NCBI GenBank assembly: GCA_009846685.1
Contig: VWVY01000004.1
Span: 282,908 to 346,907 of the forward strand
Origin: Rhizobiales bacterium SYSU XM002
GTDB taxonomy: Bacteria; Pseudomonadota; Alphaproteobacteria; Rhizobiales; Beijerinckiaceae
Length of the DNA: 64,000 bases
Reading direction: 5' to 3'
Shown piece after piece: positions 30,805 through 39,669 of this stretch (position 1 is its first letter; each line of letters opens with the position of its first letter). A program made the translations under genes and the position numbers. Below the pieces are notes generated by a model. The model saw only the letters and a program-made list of their open reading frames with translations, did not search any database and was not told the DNA's origin.

Positions 30805-33627
30805 ATGGCCAAGCCTCCAACACCGTCCGGTTCTTCCTCCCGCGCCCGCGCGACTGCTTCCGGCAAGGCCGCGCGCCCGGAACTGAAGCCGCTCGACGCG
30901 CACCTCGCGGAACTGCTCAACCCTGGTCTCAACCGGGCCGCCGACGCACGGGGGCCGGGACGCGGCATGGCCGAGGCCCCACAGGCCGGTTACAGCGCCG
31001 GCGCGGCTGCCGCGGTCGATCCGGCGTTGGCAAAGGCGCTCGGTCTCGAACCCGAATCACGGATTGCGGAGCCGACGGGCACTTTCTTTCCCAAGCAGAA
31101 GAAGGGCGGCCGCGAGGCCTGGGTCGAGGAGGCGCCGCTCCCGCCGGAGGAGCGCGCGAGCCGCCGCCGTGCCACCGAGACCGAAGCCGCGACCTATGCC
31201 GATATCGCCGGGGCGAAGCCGCGCCGCGTGATGCAGGGCAATGTCGTCCCCTTCCCGGACGACATGCGGATGGGTGGCGGACTCGACGGGCTGTCGGAAG
31301 AGGATACGATCTCCTCGAAAGGCGTGCAGGCGACGACCGACGCCCTGAAATCTCTGCTCGCCGAGGGCAATCCCCTCTTCAAGGACCAGAAGCTTTGGGT
31401 GCCGCATCGCCCGGAGCGGCCGGTGAAATCGGAGGGCGGCATCCGCTTCGTGATGAAGGCGCCGTTCGAGCCGAAAGGTGACCAGCCACAGGCGATTGCT
31501 GAACTGGTCGAGGGCGTCCAGCAGCACGAGCGCGATCAGGTGCTGCTCGGCGTGACCGGCTCCGGCAAGACCTTTACGATGGCGCAAGTGATCGAGCGGA
31601 CACAGCGGCCGGCTCTAATCCTCGCGCCAAACAAGACGTTGGCGGCGCAGCTCTACAGCGAATTCAAGGGCTTCTTCCCCGACAACGCGGTCGAGTATTT
31701 CGTCTCGTACTACGACTATTACCAGCCGGAAGCCTATGTTCCGCGCACCGACACCTATATCGCCAAGGAATCGACGATCAACGAGGAGATCGACCGGATG
31801 CGGCACGCCGCGACCCGCGCGCTTCTCGAACGCGACGACGTGATCATCGTCGCCTCCGTTTCCTGCATCTACGGTATCGGCTCGGTCGAAACCTACACGG
31901 CGATGAGCTTCTCGGTCGAGGTCGGGGAGCGCATCGAACAGCGCCAGCTGATCGCCGATCTCGTCGCGCTCCAGTATCGCCGCACCAACGCCGATTTCGC
32001 GCGTGGCACCTTCCGCGTGCGTGGCGATGTCATCGAACTCTTCCCGGCCCACCTGGAGGATCGCGCCTGGCGGATCGGCCTCTTCGGCGATGAGGTCGAG
32101 AGCATCGCCGAGTTCGATCCACTGACCGGCCACAAGTCCGCAGACCTCAAGTTCGTCAAGGTCTACGCCAACAGCCATTACGTCACGCCGCGCCCGACGC
32201 TCGATCAGGCCGTGAAGGGCATCAAGGACGAACTGAAGTGGCGGCTTGGGCAACTCAACGACCAGAACCGCTACATCGAAGCGCAACGGCTGGAACAGCG
32301 CACGCAGTTCGATCTCGAAATGTTGCAGGCGACCGGCGTCTGCCAGGGAATCGAGAACTACTCACGCTACCTCACCGGGCGCAAGCCGGGTGAGCCGCCG
32401 CCGACGCTCTTCGAATATCTGCCCGACAATGCGCTGGTGTTCACCGACGAGAGCCATGTCACCGTGCCGCAGATCGGCGCGATGTACAAAGGCGACTTCC
32501 GGCGCAAGGCAACGCTCGCGGAATACGGCTTCCGCCTGCCTTCCTGTATGGATAATCGCCCCCTGCGCTTCGAGGAATGGGAGGCGATGCGCCCGCAGAC
32601 CGTCCATGTCTCGGCAACGCCCGGCGGCTGGGAAATGGACCGCACCGGCGGTGTCTTCGTCGAACAGGTGATCCGCCCAACAGGTCTTATCGACCCGGAG
32701 GTGATTGTCCGCCCTGCCCGCTCGCAGGTCGATGATCTTCTCGGAGAGGTGCGCGCGGTCTCCGCCGCTGGCTACCGCACGCTTGTCACCGTGCTCACCA
32801 AGCGCATGGCGGAAGATCTCACGGAATACCTCCACGAACACGGCGTGCGTGTGCGTTACATGCATTCGGACGTCGATACGCTCGAACGCATCGAGATCAT
32901 CCGCGACCTGCGCCTCGGCACATTCGATGTCCTCGTCGGCATCAACCTGCTGCGCGAGGGCCTCGATATCCCCGAGTGCGGGCTGGTCGCTATCCTCGAC
33001 GCCGACAAGGAGGGCTTCCTGCGCTCAGAGACCTCGTTGGTGCAGACCATCGGCCGCGCCGCGCGCAATGTCGACGGCCGCGTGATCCTTTACGCCGACA
33101 ACATCACCGGCTCGATGGAGCGCGCGATGGCGGAAACCAACCGCCGCCGCGAGAAGCAGAAGCGCTACAACGAGGAGAACGGCATCACGCCGCAGAGCGT
33201 GAAGCGCAACATCGAGGACATCATCAACTCGCCCTACGAGCGCGACCGCGTCACGATCGACAAGGGCGTCGCCGATCAGGCGATCTCCATCGGCCATAAT
33301 TTCGAGGCTGTGCTCGCCGACCTTGAAAAGCGGATGCGCGCTGCTGCCGCCGATCTCGAATTCGAAGAAGCAGGTCGCCTGCGCGACGAAATCAAGCGTC
33401 TCAAGGCGACGGAGATGGCGGTGTTCGAGGAGCCGGACGCCCGGCAGGGCCGTGTTTCGGCGAAGGCAGGCAAAGGAGCCGCCTCGCAATATGGCATCGC
33501 AGCCAATCTGCCTCCGACCCGCGCGAAGAAGCCTTCGCTCGATGCCATGGGTCCGGGAACGGATCGGGAGGTGCCACTTTCCGGCACGCCGCGCCCGAAA
33601 GGCGGCGGTAGACCCCGGCGAGGTTGA
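30805..33627 (+). CDS. uvrB: Excinuclease ABC subunit UvrB with a long N-terminal extension
   Basis: UvrB is the damage-verifying helicase subunit of nucleotide excision repair. From the ATG at 30805 the protein is 940 aa. The conserved core begins near residue 215 ([24 protein letters not shown]) and has Walker [15 protein letters not shown], the beta-hairpin [29 protein letters not shown]-like [11 protein letters not shown], helicase motif [11 protein letters not shown], and a C-terminal UVR domain ([23 protein letters not shown]) for UvrC binding. The first 210 residues are Pro/Ala/charged and probably disordered. A GTG at 30745 would add 20 residues. Confidence 0.95.
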   Translation: MAKPPTPSGSSSRARATASGKAARPELKPLDAHLAELLNPGLNRAADARGPGRGMAEAPQAGYSAGAAAAVDPALAKALGLEPESRIAEPTGTFFPKQKKGGREAWVEEAPLPPEERASRRRATETEAATYADIAGAKPRRVMQGNVVPFPDDMRMGGGLDGLSEEDTISSKGVQATTDALKSLLAEGNPLFKDQKLWVPHRPERPVKSEGGIRFVMKAPFEPKGDQPQAIAELVEGVQQHERDQVLLGVTGSGKTFTMAQVIERTQRPALILAPNKTLAAQLYSEFKGFFPDNAVEYFVSYYDYYQPEAYVPRTDTYIAKESTINEEIDRMRHAATRALLERDDVIIVASVSCIYGIGSVETYTAMSFSVEVGERIEQRQLIADLVALQYRRTNADFARGTFRVRGDVIELFPAHLEDRAWRIGLFGDEVESIAEFDPLTGHKSADLKFVKVYANSHYVTPRPTLDQAVKGIKDELKWRLGQLNDQNRYIEAQRLEQRTQFDLEMLQATGVCQGIENYSRYLTGRKPGEPPPTLFEYLPDNALVFTDESHVTVPQIGAMYKGDFRRKATLAEYGFRLPSCMDNRPLRFEEWEAMRPQTVHVSATPGGWEMDRTGGVFVEQVIRPTGLIDPEVIVRPARSQVDDLLGEVRAVSAAGYRTLVTVLTKRMAEDLTEYLHEHGVRVRYMHSDVDTLERIEIIRDLRLGTFDVLVGINLLREGLDIPECGLVAILDADKEGFLRSETSLVQTIGRAARNVDGRVILYADNITGSMERAMAETNRRREKQKRYNEENGITPQSVKRNIEDIINSPYERDRVTIDKGVADQAISIGHNFEAVLADLEKRMRAAAADLEFEEAGRLRDEIKRLKATEMAVFEEPDARQGRVSAKAGKGAASQYGIAANLPPTRAKKPSLDAMGPGTDREVPLSGTPRPKGGGRPRRG

Positions 33628-33999
33628 TCAGAGCTCTTCCGTAAACTGGCGAACGCGTCGAGCGAGCATGTCGCGTTCGGCCTGAAGGAGATGGGCCTTC
33701 TCCTCCAACTGGACCGATCGCGCTGCCTTGTCGCGCGGCGCTTCGAAAACGATTCCCATTTCCCGGTCATCGCGCCAGACGACATGCGCGTCGATGCGGA
33801 TGTCCTGATGGGGGATCTCAAGTTCGAACTGCGCCGGAATCCAATATGCCTGATGGGCTGTCAGCTTGGCGCCGGTCGCGGAAAGATTGCGAATGACGCA
33901 GGAAAGACTGCCGTTACGCGCCTTGAAGCGCAGCGTCCCGTTCATCAACGCCCGGCGCCGGAAGGCCCGGCGGCGTTCCTCGACTATTGGCTGCGACAT
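33628..33999 (-). CDS. PilZ domain protein
   Basis: This 123-aa protein is a single PilZ domain with a C-terminal helical tail. The c-di-GMP motif RRxxR is ERRRAFRRRALMNGTLRF near the N terminus, and the second motif is VIRNLSATGAKL (the family D/NxSxxG). The tail (SVQLEEKAHLLQAERDMLARRVRQF) may form a coiled coil. It converges on uvrB with no gap (TGATCA) and is divergent from an HD-GYP gene, which would degrade c-di-GMP, so the pair may share that signal. Confidence 0.88.
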   Translation of the reverse strand: MSQPIVEERRRAFRRRALMNGTLRFKARNGSLSCVIRNLSATGAKLTAHQAYWIPAQFELEIPHQDIRIDAHVVWRDDREMGIVFEAPRDKAARSVQLEEKAHLLQAERDMLARRVRQFTEEL

Positions 34000-34170
34000 G
34001 ACGATCTCCCGACGCTCGACCTATTGGCAAGGGTGGTAAATGAATGCCTAACGGAGGCAAGCGGCATCGGTCGGCATGGTTTACGACGCCGGAAATATAC
34101 AACCATAGGTTTTATTTTTTATTGGGGTTTATGTGCTCTCCTGAGCACCACCAACGAGGACCCCGCTCCC

Positions 34171-35259
34171 TTGAACCAAAAATCCAGCCGCATTCTGCTT
34201 GTTCACGGACATGAGCCTCCCCGCCGGGATGTGCGCGGGTTTCTCGAGCAACGCTATCGCTTCCGCGAATGCTCGCTAGAGGAGCTGCCGGGCTGGGACT
34301 GGCAGGAACCGCTCGAAGTCCTTGTCGACGCCCCGCTGTCAACCTCAGCAGACGTCAACCTTGTCCGGCAGGCTCTCGAGAGGGTCCCGCGCGATGGTCC
34401 GGGTGTGGCTTTTATCATCGAGGAACTGTCGCGGGCGCAGATTGTCCGGGCACATTCCCTCGGCGGTGAAGGCATCGTCTCACGACCGATCACCGCCTAT
34501 GCCCTCTACGCGACGATCGACACGCTTCTCAACCGCAGTCGCATCCGGCAATGGTCCACGGATCTGGGACCGGCGGCGGCAGGGCTGGCGGCCGGCAACG
34601 AGGCGCTGGAGCAGTTGTTCCAGTTTGCTGCCAAGGGCACGCGCCTCACGCAGCGGGAGTTGTACGATCACGGCGACAACGTGATCGACACGCTGGCCGA
34701 AACCGGGCTCGGCAAATGGATCGAAGCCGTCAAGGCCCACCACAGCGCCACCTTCCGCCACTCCCTGCTCGTGACCGGTGTGGCGGTGGGTTTCGGCCAG
34801 CATCTGCGGATGCGGCACGAGGATTTACGCCGCCTCGCCATCGGCGGGTTGATCCATGACATCGGCAAAGCCGCCATTCCCGTCGAGATTCTCGAAAAGC
34901 CCGCCGCGCTGACACCTGAGGAAGAACTGATTGTCCGCGAACACACGACTCTCGGGCGCGGCATTCTAAACAAGCAGGGGGGCTTCTCTCCGGAACTGGT
35001 CGATGTCGTTGCCCATCACCATGAAATGCTCGACGGCTCGGGTTACCCGGACGGGCTCGCAGGAGACGCGATCAAGGATCTCGTCCGGATCGTTACGATC
35101 GCCGATATCTTCGCCGCCCTGATCGAAAACCGCGCCTACAAGCTGCCGCTGCCGAACGACGAGGCCTATGCATATCTGCTCTCCCGCGAGGGCAAGCTCG
35201 ACATGCAACTCGTGAAGGCATTCGAACCGATTGCCTATGGGACGAAGCTCGCGGCCTAG
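34171..35259 (+). CDS. HD-GYP domain protein with a degenerate receiver-like N terminus
   Basis: The 362-aa protein has a C-terminal HD-GYP phosphodiesterase domain: H190/H191 and H197 region (KAHHSATFRHSLL), HDIGK at 229-233, HTT, HHH at 282-284, and GSGYPDGL at 289-296. These domains hydrolyse c-di-GMP. The first 120 residues (SSRILLVHGHEPPRRDVRGFLEQ...) resemble a response-regulator receiver, but the phospho-acceptor Asp pattern is not convincing. The start is a TTG at 34171 with GAGGA 10 bases upstream; no in-frame ATG fits. The gene is divergent from the PilZ gene. Confidence 0.85.
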   Translation: MNQKSSRILLVHGHEPPRRDVRGFLEQRYRFRECSLEELPGWDWQEPLEVLVDAPLSTSADVNLVRQALERVPRDGPGVAFIIEELSRAQIVRAHSLGGEGIVSRPITAYALYATIDTLLNRSRIRQWSTDLGPAAAGLAAGNEALEQLFQFAAKGTRLTQRELYDHGDNVIDTLAETGLGKWIEAVKAHHSATFRHSLLVTGVAVGFGQHLRMRHEDLRRLAIGGLIHDIGKAAIPVEILEKPAALTPEEELIVREHTTLGRGILNKQGGFSPELVDVVAHHHEMLDGSGYPDGLAGDAIKDLVRIVTIADIFAALIENRAYKLPLPNDEAYAYLLSREGKLDMQLVKAFEPIAYGTKLAA

Positions 35260-35268
35260 GCATGAGAC

Positions 35269-35571
35269 CTAGCGTATGATTTCGACCGTCACAGGGTGGA
35301 CGACTAGATCGTGAATCCGCCCCCTGGCATCGCGCGCGACCGCGCCGTAGCACTTGTCGTCGGCCATGCGCAGACGCATCAGTTCATAGCCCGCCTCGCG
35401 CAGTTTCTGCCCCACCTCCTCGGCGGAGACCCACTGCTGCCGCGGCGCCGACGCGCAGTAAGGGTTCGGTTCGTCGGCAACGGCAGGGGACGCGACACCC
35501 GCCAGGATCAGCAGGACGACGAGCATGGGGAGTGGGGGAATGCCGGTCGAGGGAGGAGCGTGCGTGATCAT
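35269..35571 (-). CDS. Small exported PepSY-like protein
   Basis: This 100-aa protein has a signal peptide (LPMLVVLLILAGVASPAVA) and a compact PepSY-type domain (QWVSAEEVGQKLREAGYELMRLRMADDKCYGAVARDARGRIHDLVVHPVTVEIIR). The pattern of a helix, then D-K-C-Y, then HPVT(G/V)E is typical of single PepSY proteins in alphaproteobacteria. These may inhibit peptidases or bind metal, but the role here is unknown. It converges on the HD-GYP gene with a 9-bp gap. Confidence 0.78.
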   Translation of the reverse strand: MITHAPPSTGIPPLPMLVVLLILAGVASPAVADEPNPYCASAPRQQWVSAEEVGQKLREAGYELMRLRMADDKCYGAVARDARGRIHDLVVHPVTVEIIR

Positions 35572-35714
35572 AGTGCACGTTTAAGTTGTATTTCTTAATA
35601 CACCGCTACCCTGCTCGCCGGAATCCGGGGCAATCACACAGCAGCGCGATTGACAGCACCGGGAACCGGTCACATGCTTCCCTTTCAGACCGGAAAGACA
35701 GGAGGCAAATGCCT

Positions 35715-36038
35715 ATGTCACGAACGAGTATGGTCGCTGTTTCAACCGGACATTCCGCTTTCGCACGCGTGCTGGTTGCTGTTTTCGCAGGGGCCTGCCT
35801 CGCTTTCGGCGCGCTGGCTCAGGAAAGAGAAAATCGTTTCGGAAGAAACCTGTATCCCGCCAACGGCCCATCGCCCGGGTCGCGCCTGGAGTGCACCTGC
35901 CGGGCTCAGGGGCAGAGCTTTCACGTCGGCACGGAAACCTGCTTGCACATCAACGGGATAAGCCAAGTCTTCCGGTGCGACATGGATCTCAATGTCACAT
36001 CATGGAAACCCACCGGCTCGCTCTGTCCTTTGAGCTAG
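35715..36038 (+). CDS. Small exported cysteine-containing protein, unknown family
   Basis: The protein is 107 aa from the ATG at 35715, which has GGAGG 9 bases upstream; an ATG six bases earlier is too close to that site. A signal peptide covers about residues 1-38 (VLVAVFAGACLAFGALAQ). The mature part has five Cys (RLECTCRAQGQSFHVGTETC, QVFRCDMD, SLCPLS), suggesting disulfides in the periplasm. I do not recognise the family, although short exported proteins with this spacing are familiar from alphaproteobacteria. Confidence 0.68.
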   Translation: MSRTSMVAVSTGHSAFARVLVAVFAGACLAFGALAQERENRFGRNLYPANGPSPGSRLECTCRAQGQSFHVGTETCLHINGISQVFRCDMDLNVTSWKPTGSLCPLS

Positions 36039-36108
36039 CCGCGGATTCGTATCGGAACGCCGGATGATGCCCCTTTATCCCGGGGCGGAGCAACACAACT
36101 TCGCGGGT

Positions 36109-36192
36109 TCAGAAAAACCCGAACACGATGGCGACGAGCAACCCGAAGGATGCGGCAAGCGCCAGAAAGTCAAATCGAAGGGCCGTGCTCAT
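36109..36192 (-). CDS. 27-aa predicted single-pass membrane peptide
   Basis: From an ATG at 36192 to a TGA at 36109 the strand encodes MSTALRFDF, then a hydrophobic stretch (LALAASFGLLVAIVFGFF). One membrane helix with a short charged N-terminus is expected. A strong Shine-Dalgarno (AGGAGG) lies 5 bases before the ATG. The open frame is too short for ordinary gene finders. It fills an otherwise empty gap between a small exported protein gene and the amidase gene. From memory, similar tiny open frames occur in other Hyphomicrobiales, but I cannot verify that here. Confidence 0.6.
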   Translation of the reverse strand: MSTALRFDFLALAASFGLLVAIVFGFF

Positions 36193-36335
36193 TCCTACCT
36201 CCTGCGGCGGAGACAGAACAAGATTACCTTTTATTAACAAGTCGGCAAAGAGGGATTCGATGCCGCATTGCCGAAAGGTTAACGCACCGGTCGGAGCACC
36301 GTTCCAATTTTCAACAAGTTTGACGGATCGGCCCG

Positions 36336-37592
36336 TCAGGTCGGGCGTGCCAGGGCCCGTTCCAGAAATGCTGCCGCTGCCAGCGTGCGGTGATCGTCGC
36401 CGAAATTCCCGACAATCTGCACGCCGACCGGTAGTCCCTTCGCGCCGCTATATCCCGGCACATTGACGGCCGGCAGGCCCAGTAGCGTCACAAGTTTATT
36501 ATAGCGCGGATCGCCCGTCGTCTCCCGCAACGGCGCCTCACCGTTGGCCGAGTAGGTCAGCAGCACGTCGACCGGTTTGAAGACCGAATGCATTACCCGA
36601 CGTGCCCGGTTTGCGGCACCGCGCGCATCGTCGTAGTCGTCGATCGGGATCGCCCGCCCGGCTTCGAGACATTTGACAAGGATTGGCGAGAGATCGGCGC
36701 GGCGATGCCAGTACTCATAGGCGAGCGATTGCGCACCCTCGTAGTTGTTGATGACGATATGGCGGTGATGCGCTTCGGCCCATTCGGCCGGAAGCGTAAC
36801 ATCGACGACGTGCGCGCCGGCCCTTTCGAGGGCGCGAACAGCGCTCCGCAAGGCGGCTTCCGCTTCCGGGTCAGCCTCGCCGGCGCATTCGAGGCGGGTG
36901 ACGCCGAACGTAGGCGTGCCGAAATCCTGCCCATCGATGCGCAACGGGCGGCCCGAGATCGCTTCCAGCCCGAAGGCGACATCGACGACGCGCGCACCGA
37001 ACAGACCGAGCGTATCGAGAAGCGGCGCGAAGGGCTTCACACCCGTCATAGGCAGAAGGCGATACGACGGTTTCATCGCCGCAACCCCGCAAAAACTTGC
37101 AGGCCGGATGACCGAGCCGCCGGTCTGCGTGCCGAGCGCTAGCGGCAGGATGCCCGCCGCGACGCCTGCTGCCGATCCTGAGGACGAGCCACCCGGCGTA
37201 TGTGCGGCATCATGAGGGTTCAACGTCGGTGGCGGATTGAGATAGGCGAATTCGGTCGTCACGGTCTTGCCGAGAATATTACCGCCCGCTTCCTCGCTCA
37301 TCACGACGATGGTCGCATCCGCCTTCGGGCGGTTCCCCTTGTAGATCGGCGAGCCGTGCTCGGTCGGAAGATCGGCCGTGTCGATGATGTCCTTGACGCC
37401 GAGCGGTAGGCCAAACAGGCCGCAATCTGCCCTCAAGCGGCTGGCTCGCGCACGCGCACCGTCAAGATCGAGCGTCGCGAATACATTGAGATGCGCGAAT
37501 TCCGCTTGCGCCTCCGCGCAAAGCTCGACCAGTGCGGCGGGCGTGAGATCACCGTTCTCGACAGCTTCGGCGAGATCAAGAGCGCGCATCAT
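36336..37592 (-). CDS. Amidase (amidase signature family)
   Basis: This 418-aa hydrolase has the Ser-cisSer-Lys triad of the amidase signature family: K67 in GLPLGVKDIIDT, the Ser cluster in HTPGGSSSGSAAGVAAG (about 132-146), and nucleophile S160 in LGTQTGGSVIRPA. The substrate amide is not readable. It is not GatA, as no gatB or gatC is adjacent and the length is short. The start ATGs (37592/37589) overlap the stop of the DUF2798 gene, indicating translational coupling. Confidence 0.92.
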   Translation of the reverse strand: MMRALDLAEAVENGDLTPAALVELCAEAQAEFAHLNVFATLDLDGARARASRLRADCGLFGLPLGVKDIIDTADLPTEHGSPIYKGNRPKADATIVVMSEEAGGNILGKTVTTEFAYLNPPPTLNPHDAAHTPGGSSSGSAAGVAAGILPLALGTQTGGSVIRPASFCGVAAMKPSYRLLPMTGVKPFAPLLDTLGLFGARVVDVAFGLEAISGRPLRIDGQDFGTPTFGVTRLECAGEADPEAEAALRSAVRALERAGAHVVDVTLPAEWAEAHHRHIVINNYEGAQSLAYEYWHRRADLSPILVKCLEAGRAIPIDDYDDARGAANRARRVMHSVFKPVDVLLTYSANGEAPLRETTGDPRYNKLVTLLGLPAVNVPGYSGAKGLPVGVQIVGNFGDDHRTLAAAAFLERALARPT

Positions 37593-37825
37593 CGCGTCTT
37601 CCCCTCAAGCCGGGCGAGGATCAACGCCGTACCACGCCGGGCGAAGGGTGTCGCGATCAGCGCCGCGCAATAGGCGAGCGGCCAGGCAATAACGAAGGCC
37701 CGGAGCCATTTGAAGACGAACCCGTCTACCGCTCCCAGATTGATGAAGGTAATCACGCAGGTCATCAGGAATGCCATGATCCCGGACAGGATCGCGGGAA
37801 AAATGAAACGGGCCTTGCCTTCCAT
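37589..37825 (-). CDS. DUF2798 family small membrane protein
   Basis: This 78-aa protein has two membrane helices (IFPAILSGIMAFLMTCVITFINLG and FKWLRAFVIAWPLAYCAALIATPFARR), the DUF2798 pattern. Function is unknown. The ATG at 37825 is preferred; an ATG at 37858 adds 11 charged residues. It overlaps the amidase start (ATGATGA), so the two genes are coupled. It is divergent from the extensin-like lipoprotein gene. Confidence 0.8.
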   Translation of the reverse strand: MEGKARFIFPAILSGIMAFLMTCVITFINLGAVDGFVFKWLRAFVIAWPLAYCAALIATPFARRGTALILARLEGKTR

Positions 37826-37870
37826 GGGAGGTCTCTCATCCGGTGAACTTCTCCGCATGTTAACCGCTTC

Positions 37871-37899
37871 GTAACCGTTCCGCTTAACGGAAGGTTACC
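37871..37899. promoter_or_regulatory. Imperfect inverted repeat in a divergent promoter gap
   Basis: GTAACCGTTCCG and CGGAAGGTTAC pair with one bulged base around CTTAA, in the 96-bp gap between the divergent DUF2798 and extensin-like genes. The adjacent TTAACCGCTTCGTAAC loosely resembles a CtrA site (TTAA, 7 bases, then GTAA in place of TTAA). Both readings are suggestive only. Confidence 0.3.
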
Positions 37900-37921
37900 G
37901 CGTCTGCGTCAATTTTAGGGA

Positions 37922-39127
37922 ATGTTGCGTTTTGACCATGCGTTCCCCCTTGCGTTGCCCGTGTCGCGGCGGACACCACGCCTCTTGCTGGCGATGGCCG
38001 GCATCGGCGCATTCCTGAGTGGCTGCGGTTTCGTCAAGTTCGAGCCGCGTGAACCGTGGCGCGCGGAGGCGGAGCTCGCCTGCATGAAATCCGGCATCGT
38101 CAAGACGTCGCAGATGATCCGCCCGACGAAGCCTATCGACGGCCCCGGCCCGTGCGGCGCTGATCTGCCGCTGAAGGTTTCCGCCTTCCAGAATGATCCG
38201 CAAGCTGTCGCGGTCGCACTTGCCTCCACTGGCGCACCACAGCAAGGATTCTCGCAGGGTATCGTCGAACTGACCGTCGTGAAGCCGGAGGCTACACTCG
38301 GTTGCCCGATGGTCGCCTGGACCGATGACTGGATCGCCGGCTCGGTGCAGCCGGCCGCGGTCGCCTGGTTCGGTCAGAGCGTCAAGGAGATCCGCACCGC
38401 CGGCTCCTACGCCTGCCGTCGCCGCAACCATCAGGCCGGCGCCCGGCTTTCGGAGCACGCTTTCGGCAATGCAATCGACGTGATGTCCTTCGTGATGAAC
38501 GACGGCAATGTCATCACGGTGAAGGGCGGCTGGCGCGGCACGGAGCAGGAGCAGGGTTTCCTGCGCGACGTGTTCCACGGCGCCTGCCAACGATTCAAGA
38601 CCGTGCTGGGGCCGGGTTCGGATGCGCTCCACTACGATCATTTCCACCTCGATCTTGCCCGTCACGATGCGCGCGGCCAGCGCCGCTACTGCAAACCGAT
38701 GGTCGCTGCGCCGCAGCGCCCCGCGCCAGGCTCCTTCGGCCCCGGGGCCAACCCTTGGGGCGGCCCGCAGAACCCCTATGCCTATCGCGCCCCGATTCCG
38801 GGCCTGCCAATTCCCTCCGCGACCACGGACATGCTTGCAGCCCGCAACCCCGCACCCGTGTCCACGCCTGCACCTCGCTTGCGCGACGATTTCGATGCCG
38901 ACAACGGTGGCAACAAGGAAGTCGAGCCGGAATTCGATCCGAAGGAGTTTGACGTCAACACCGGCTCCATCGGCGACCTGCCCCGCGCGCGCCACCTGCC
39001 GCCGCTGAGATCAACCCCGCCCGCGTCGTTCGGCGCGGACGAGCCGCCGGATGTCATCAAACCGCCGCGCCGCGCGAATCGGACCGTTCGGCCGCAACCG
39101 CTCCCCTACGATCCTGCCGGAAAATAA
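37922..39127 (+). CDS. Extensin-like family lipoprotein
   Basis: The 401-aa protein has a lipoprotein signal with lipobox LSGC and modified C35. The extensin-like C-terminal domain common in alphaproteobacteria is present: LACMKSGIVKTSQMIRPTKPIDGPGPCGADLPL, then SYACRRRNHQAGARLSEHAFGNAIDVMSF, WRGTEQEQGFLRDVFHGACQRFKTVLGPGSDALHYDHFHLDLARHD. The H...D...HYDHFH residues look like a metallopeptidase M15-type site, suggesting cell-wall activity. The last 150 residues are Pro-rich and probably disordered. Lgt, which lipidates such proteins, is encoded at 51,238. Confidence 0.9.
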   Translation: MLRFDHAFPLALPVSRRTPRLLLAMAGIGAFLSGCGFVKFEPREPWRAEAELACMKSGIVKTSQMIRPTKPIDGPGPCGADLPLKVSAFQNDPQAVAVALASTGAPQQGFSQGIVELTVVKPEATLGCPMVAWTDDWIAGSVQPAAVAWFGQSVKEIRTAGSYACRRRNHQAGARLSEHAFGNAIDVMSFVMNDGNVITVKGGWRGTEQEQGFLRDVFHGACQRFKTVLGPGSDALHYDHFHLDLARHDARGQRRYCKPMVAAPQRPAPGSFGPGANPWGGPQNPYAYRAPIPGLPIPSATTDMLAARNPAPVSTPAPRLRDDFDADNGGNKEVEPEFDPKEFDVNTGSIGDLPRARHLPPLRSTPPASFGADEPPDVIKPPRRANRTVRPQPLPYDPAGK

Positions 39128-39219
39128 CGCCGCGCACCGTCGAAGCCGCATTCGAGGCTTGACCCGAAACCCGTCAGGCGCAAAAGCTGGCGGCATCCGG
39201 CCTCGCGATGGAGTTATCG

Positions 39220-39669
39220 ATGCGCGCTTCCCGCCCCCTGATGATGGCGCTCGCCACGACGGCGACCCTTGCTGCAGCATCCGCTGGCCTCGCCCGTGAG
39301 GAAATCCCGGCGGAAACGCGCGAACTGCCCTATTCCGCCAACCTCCCCGTCTGCGATTCGCCGGGGGTGCTGAGCGAGATTCAGTCACGGTTCTCCAGAA
39401 CCGAGCGCCTCTACTGGCACTCAAATGCGGAAATCGTGCAGATTGACCGGATACGGCAGGCGGCGTTTCGCCCGCACGGGCTCGATCTCATTCCGCGCCG
39501 TTATTGTCAGGCTGTCGCCACGATGTCGGACAATCGCCGGCTGACGCTGCGCTATGCCATCGTCGAGGACACCGGACTCTTCGGTTATGGCGCAGGCGTG
39601 CAGTACTGCCTCGACGGCTATGACCGCAACAACACCGCCCCGCCGAGCTGCTACAGGCTCGATCGTTGA
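39220..39669 (+). CDS. Exported protein of unknown function
   Basis: This 149-aa protein has a clear signal peptide (MRASRPLMMALATTATLAAASAGLA). The mature part has four Cys (LPVCDSPGVL, RRYCQAVATM, VQYCLDGYD, PPSCYRL) and the stretch RFSRTERLYWHSNAEIVQIDRIRQAAFRPHGLDLIPRRYC. I recognise it only as a periplasmic protein type common in Hyphomicrobiales, without known function. The ATG at 39220 follows GGAG; an ATG 12 bases upstream is also open. Its stop overlaps the RNase T2 start (TGATG), so the two are coupled. Confidence 0.78.
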   Translation: MRASRPLMMALATTATLAAASAGLAREEIPAETRELPYSANLPVCDSPGVLSEIQSRFSRTERLYWHSNAEIVQIDRIRQAAFRPHGLDLIPRRYCQAVATMSDNRRLTLRYAIVEDTGLFGYGAGVQYCLDGYDRNNTAPPSCYRLDR

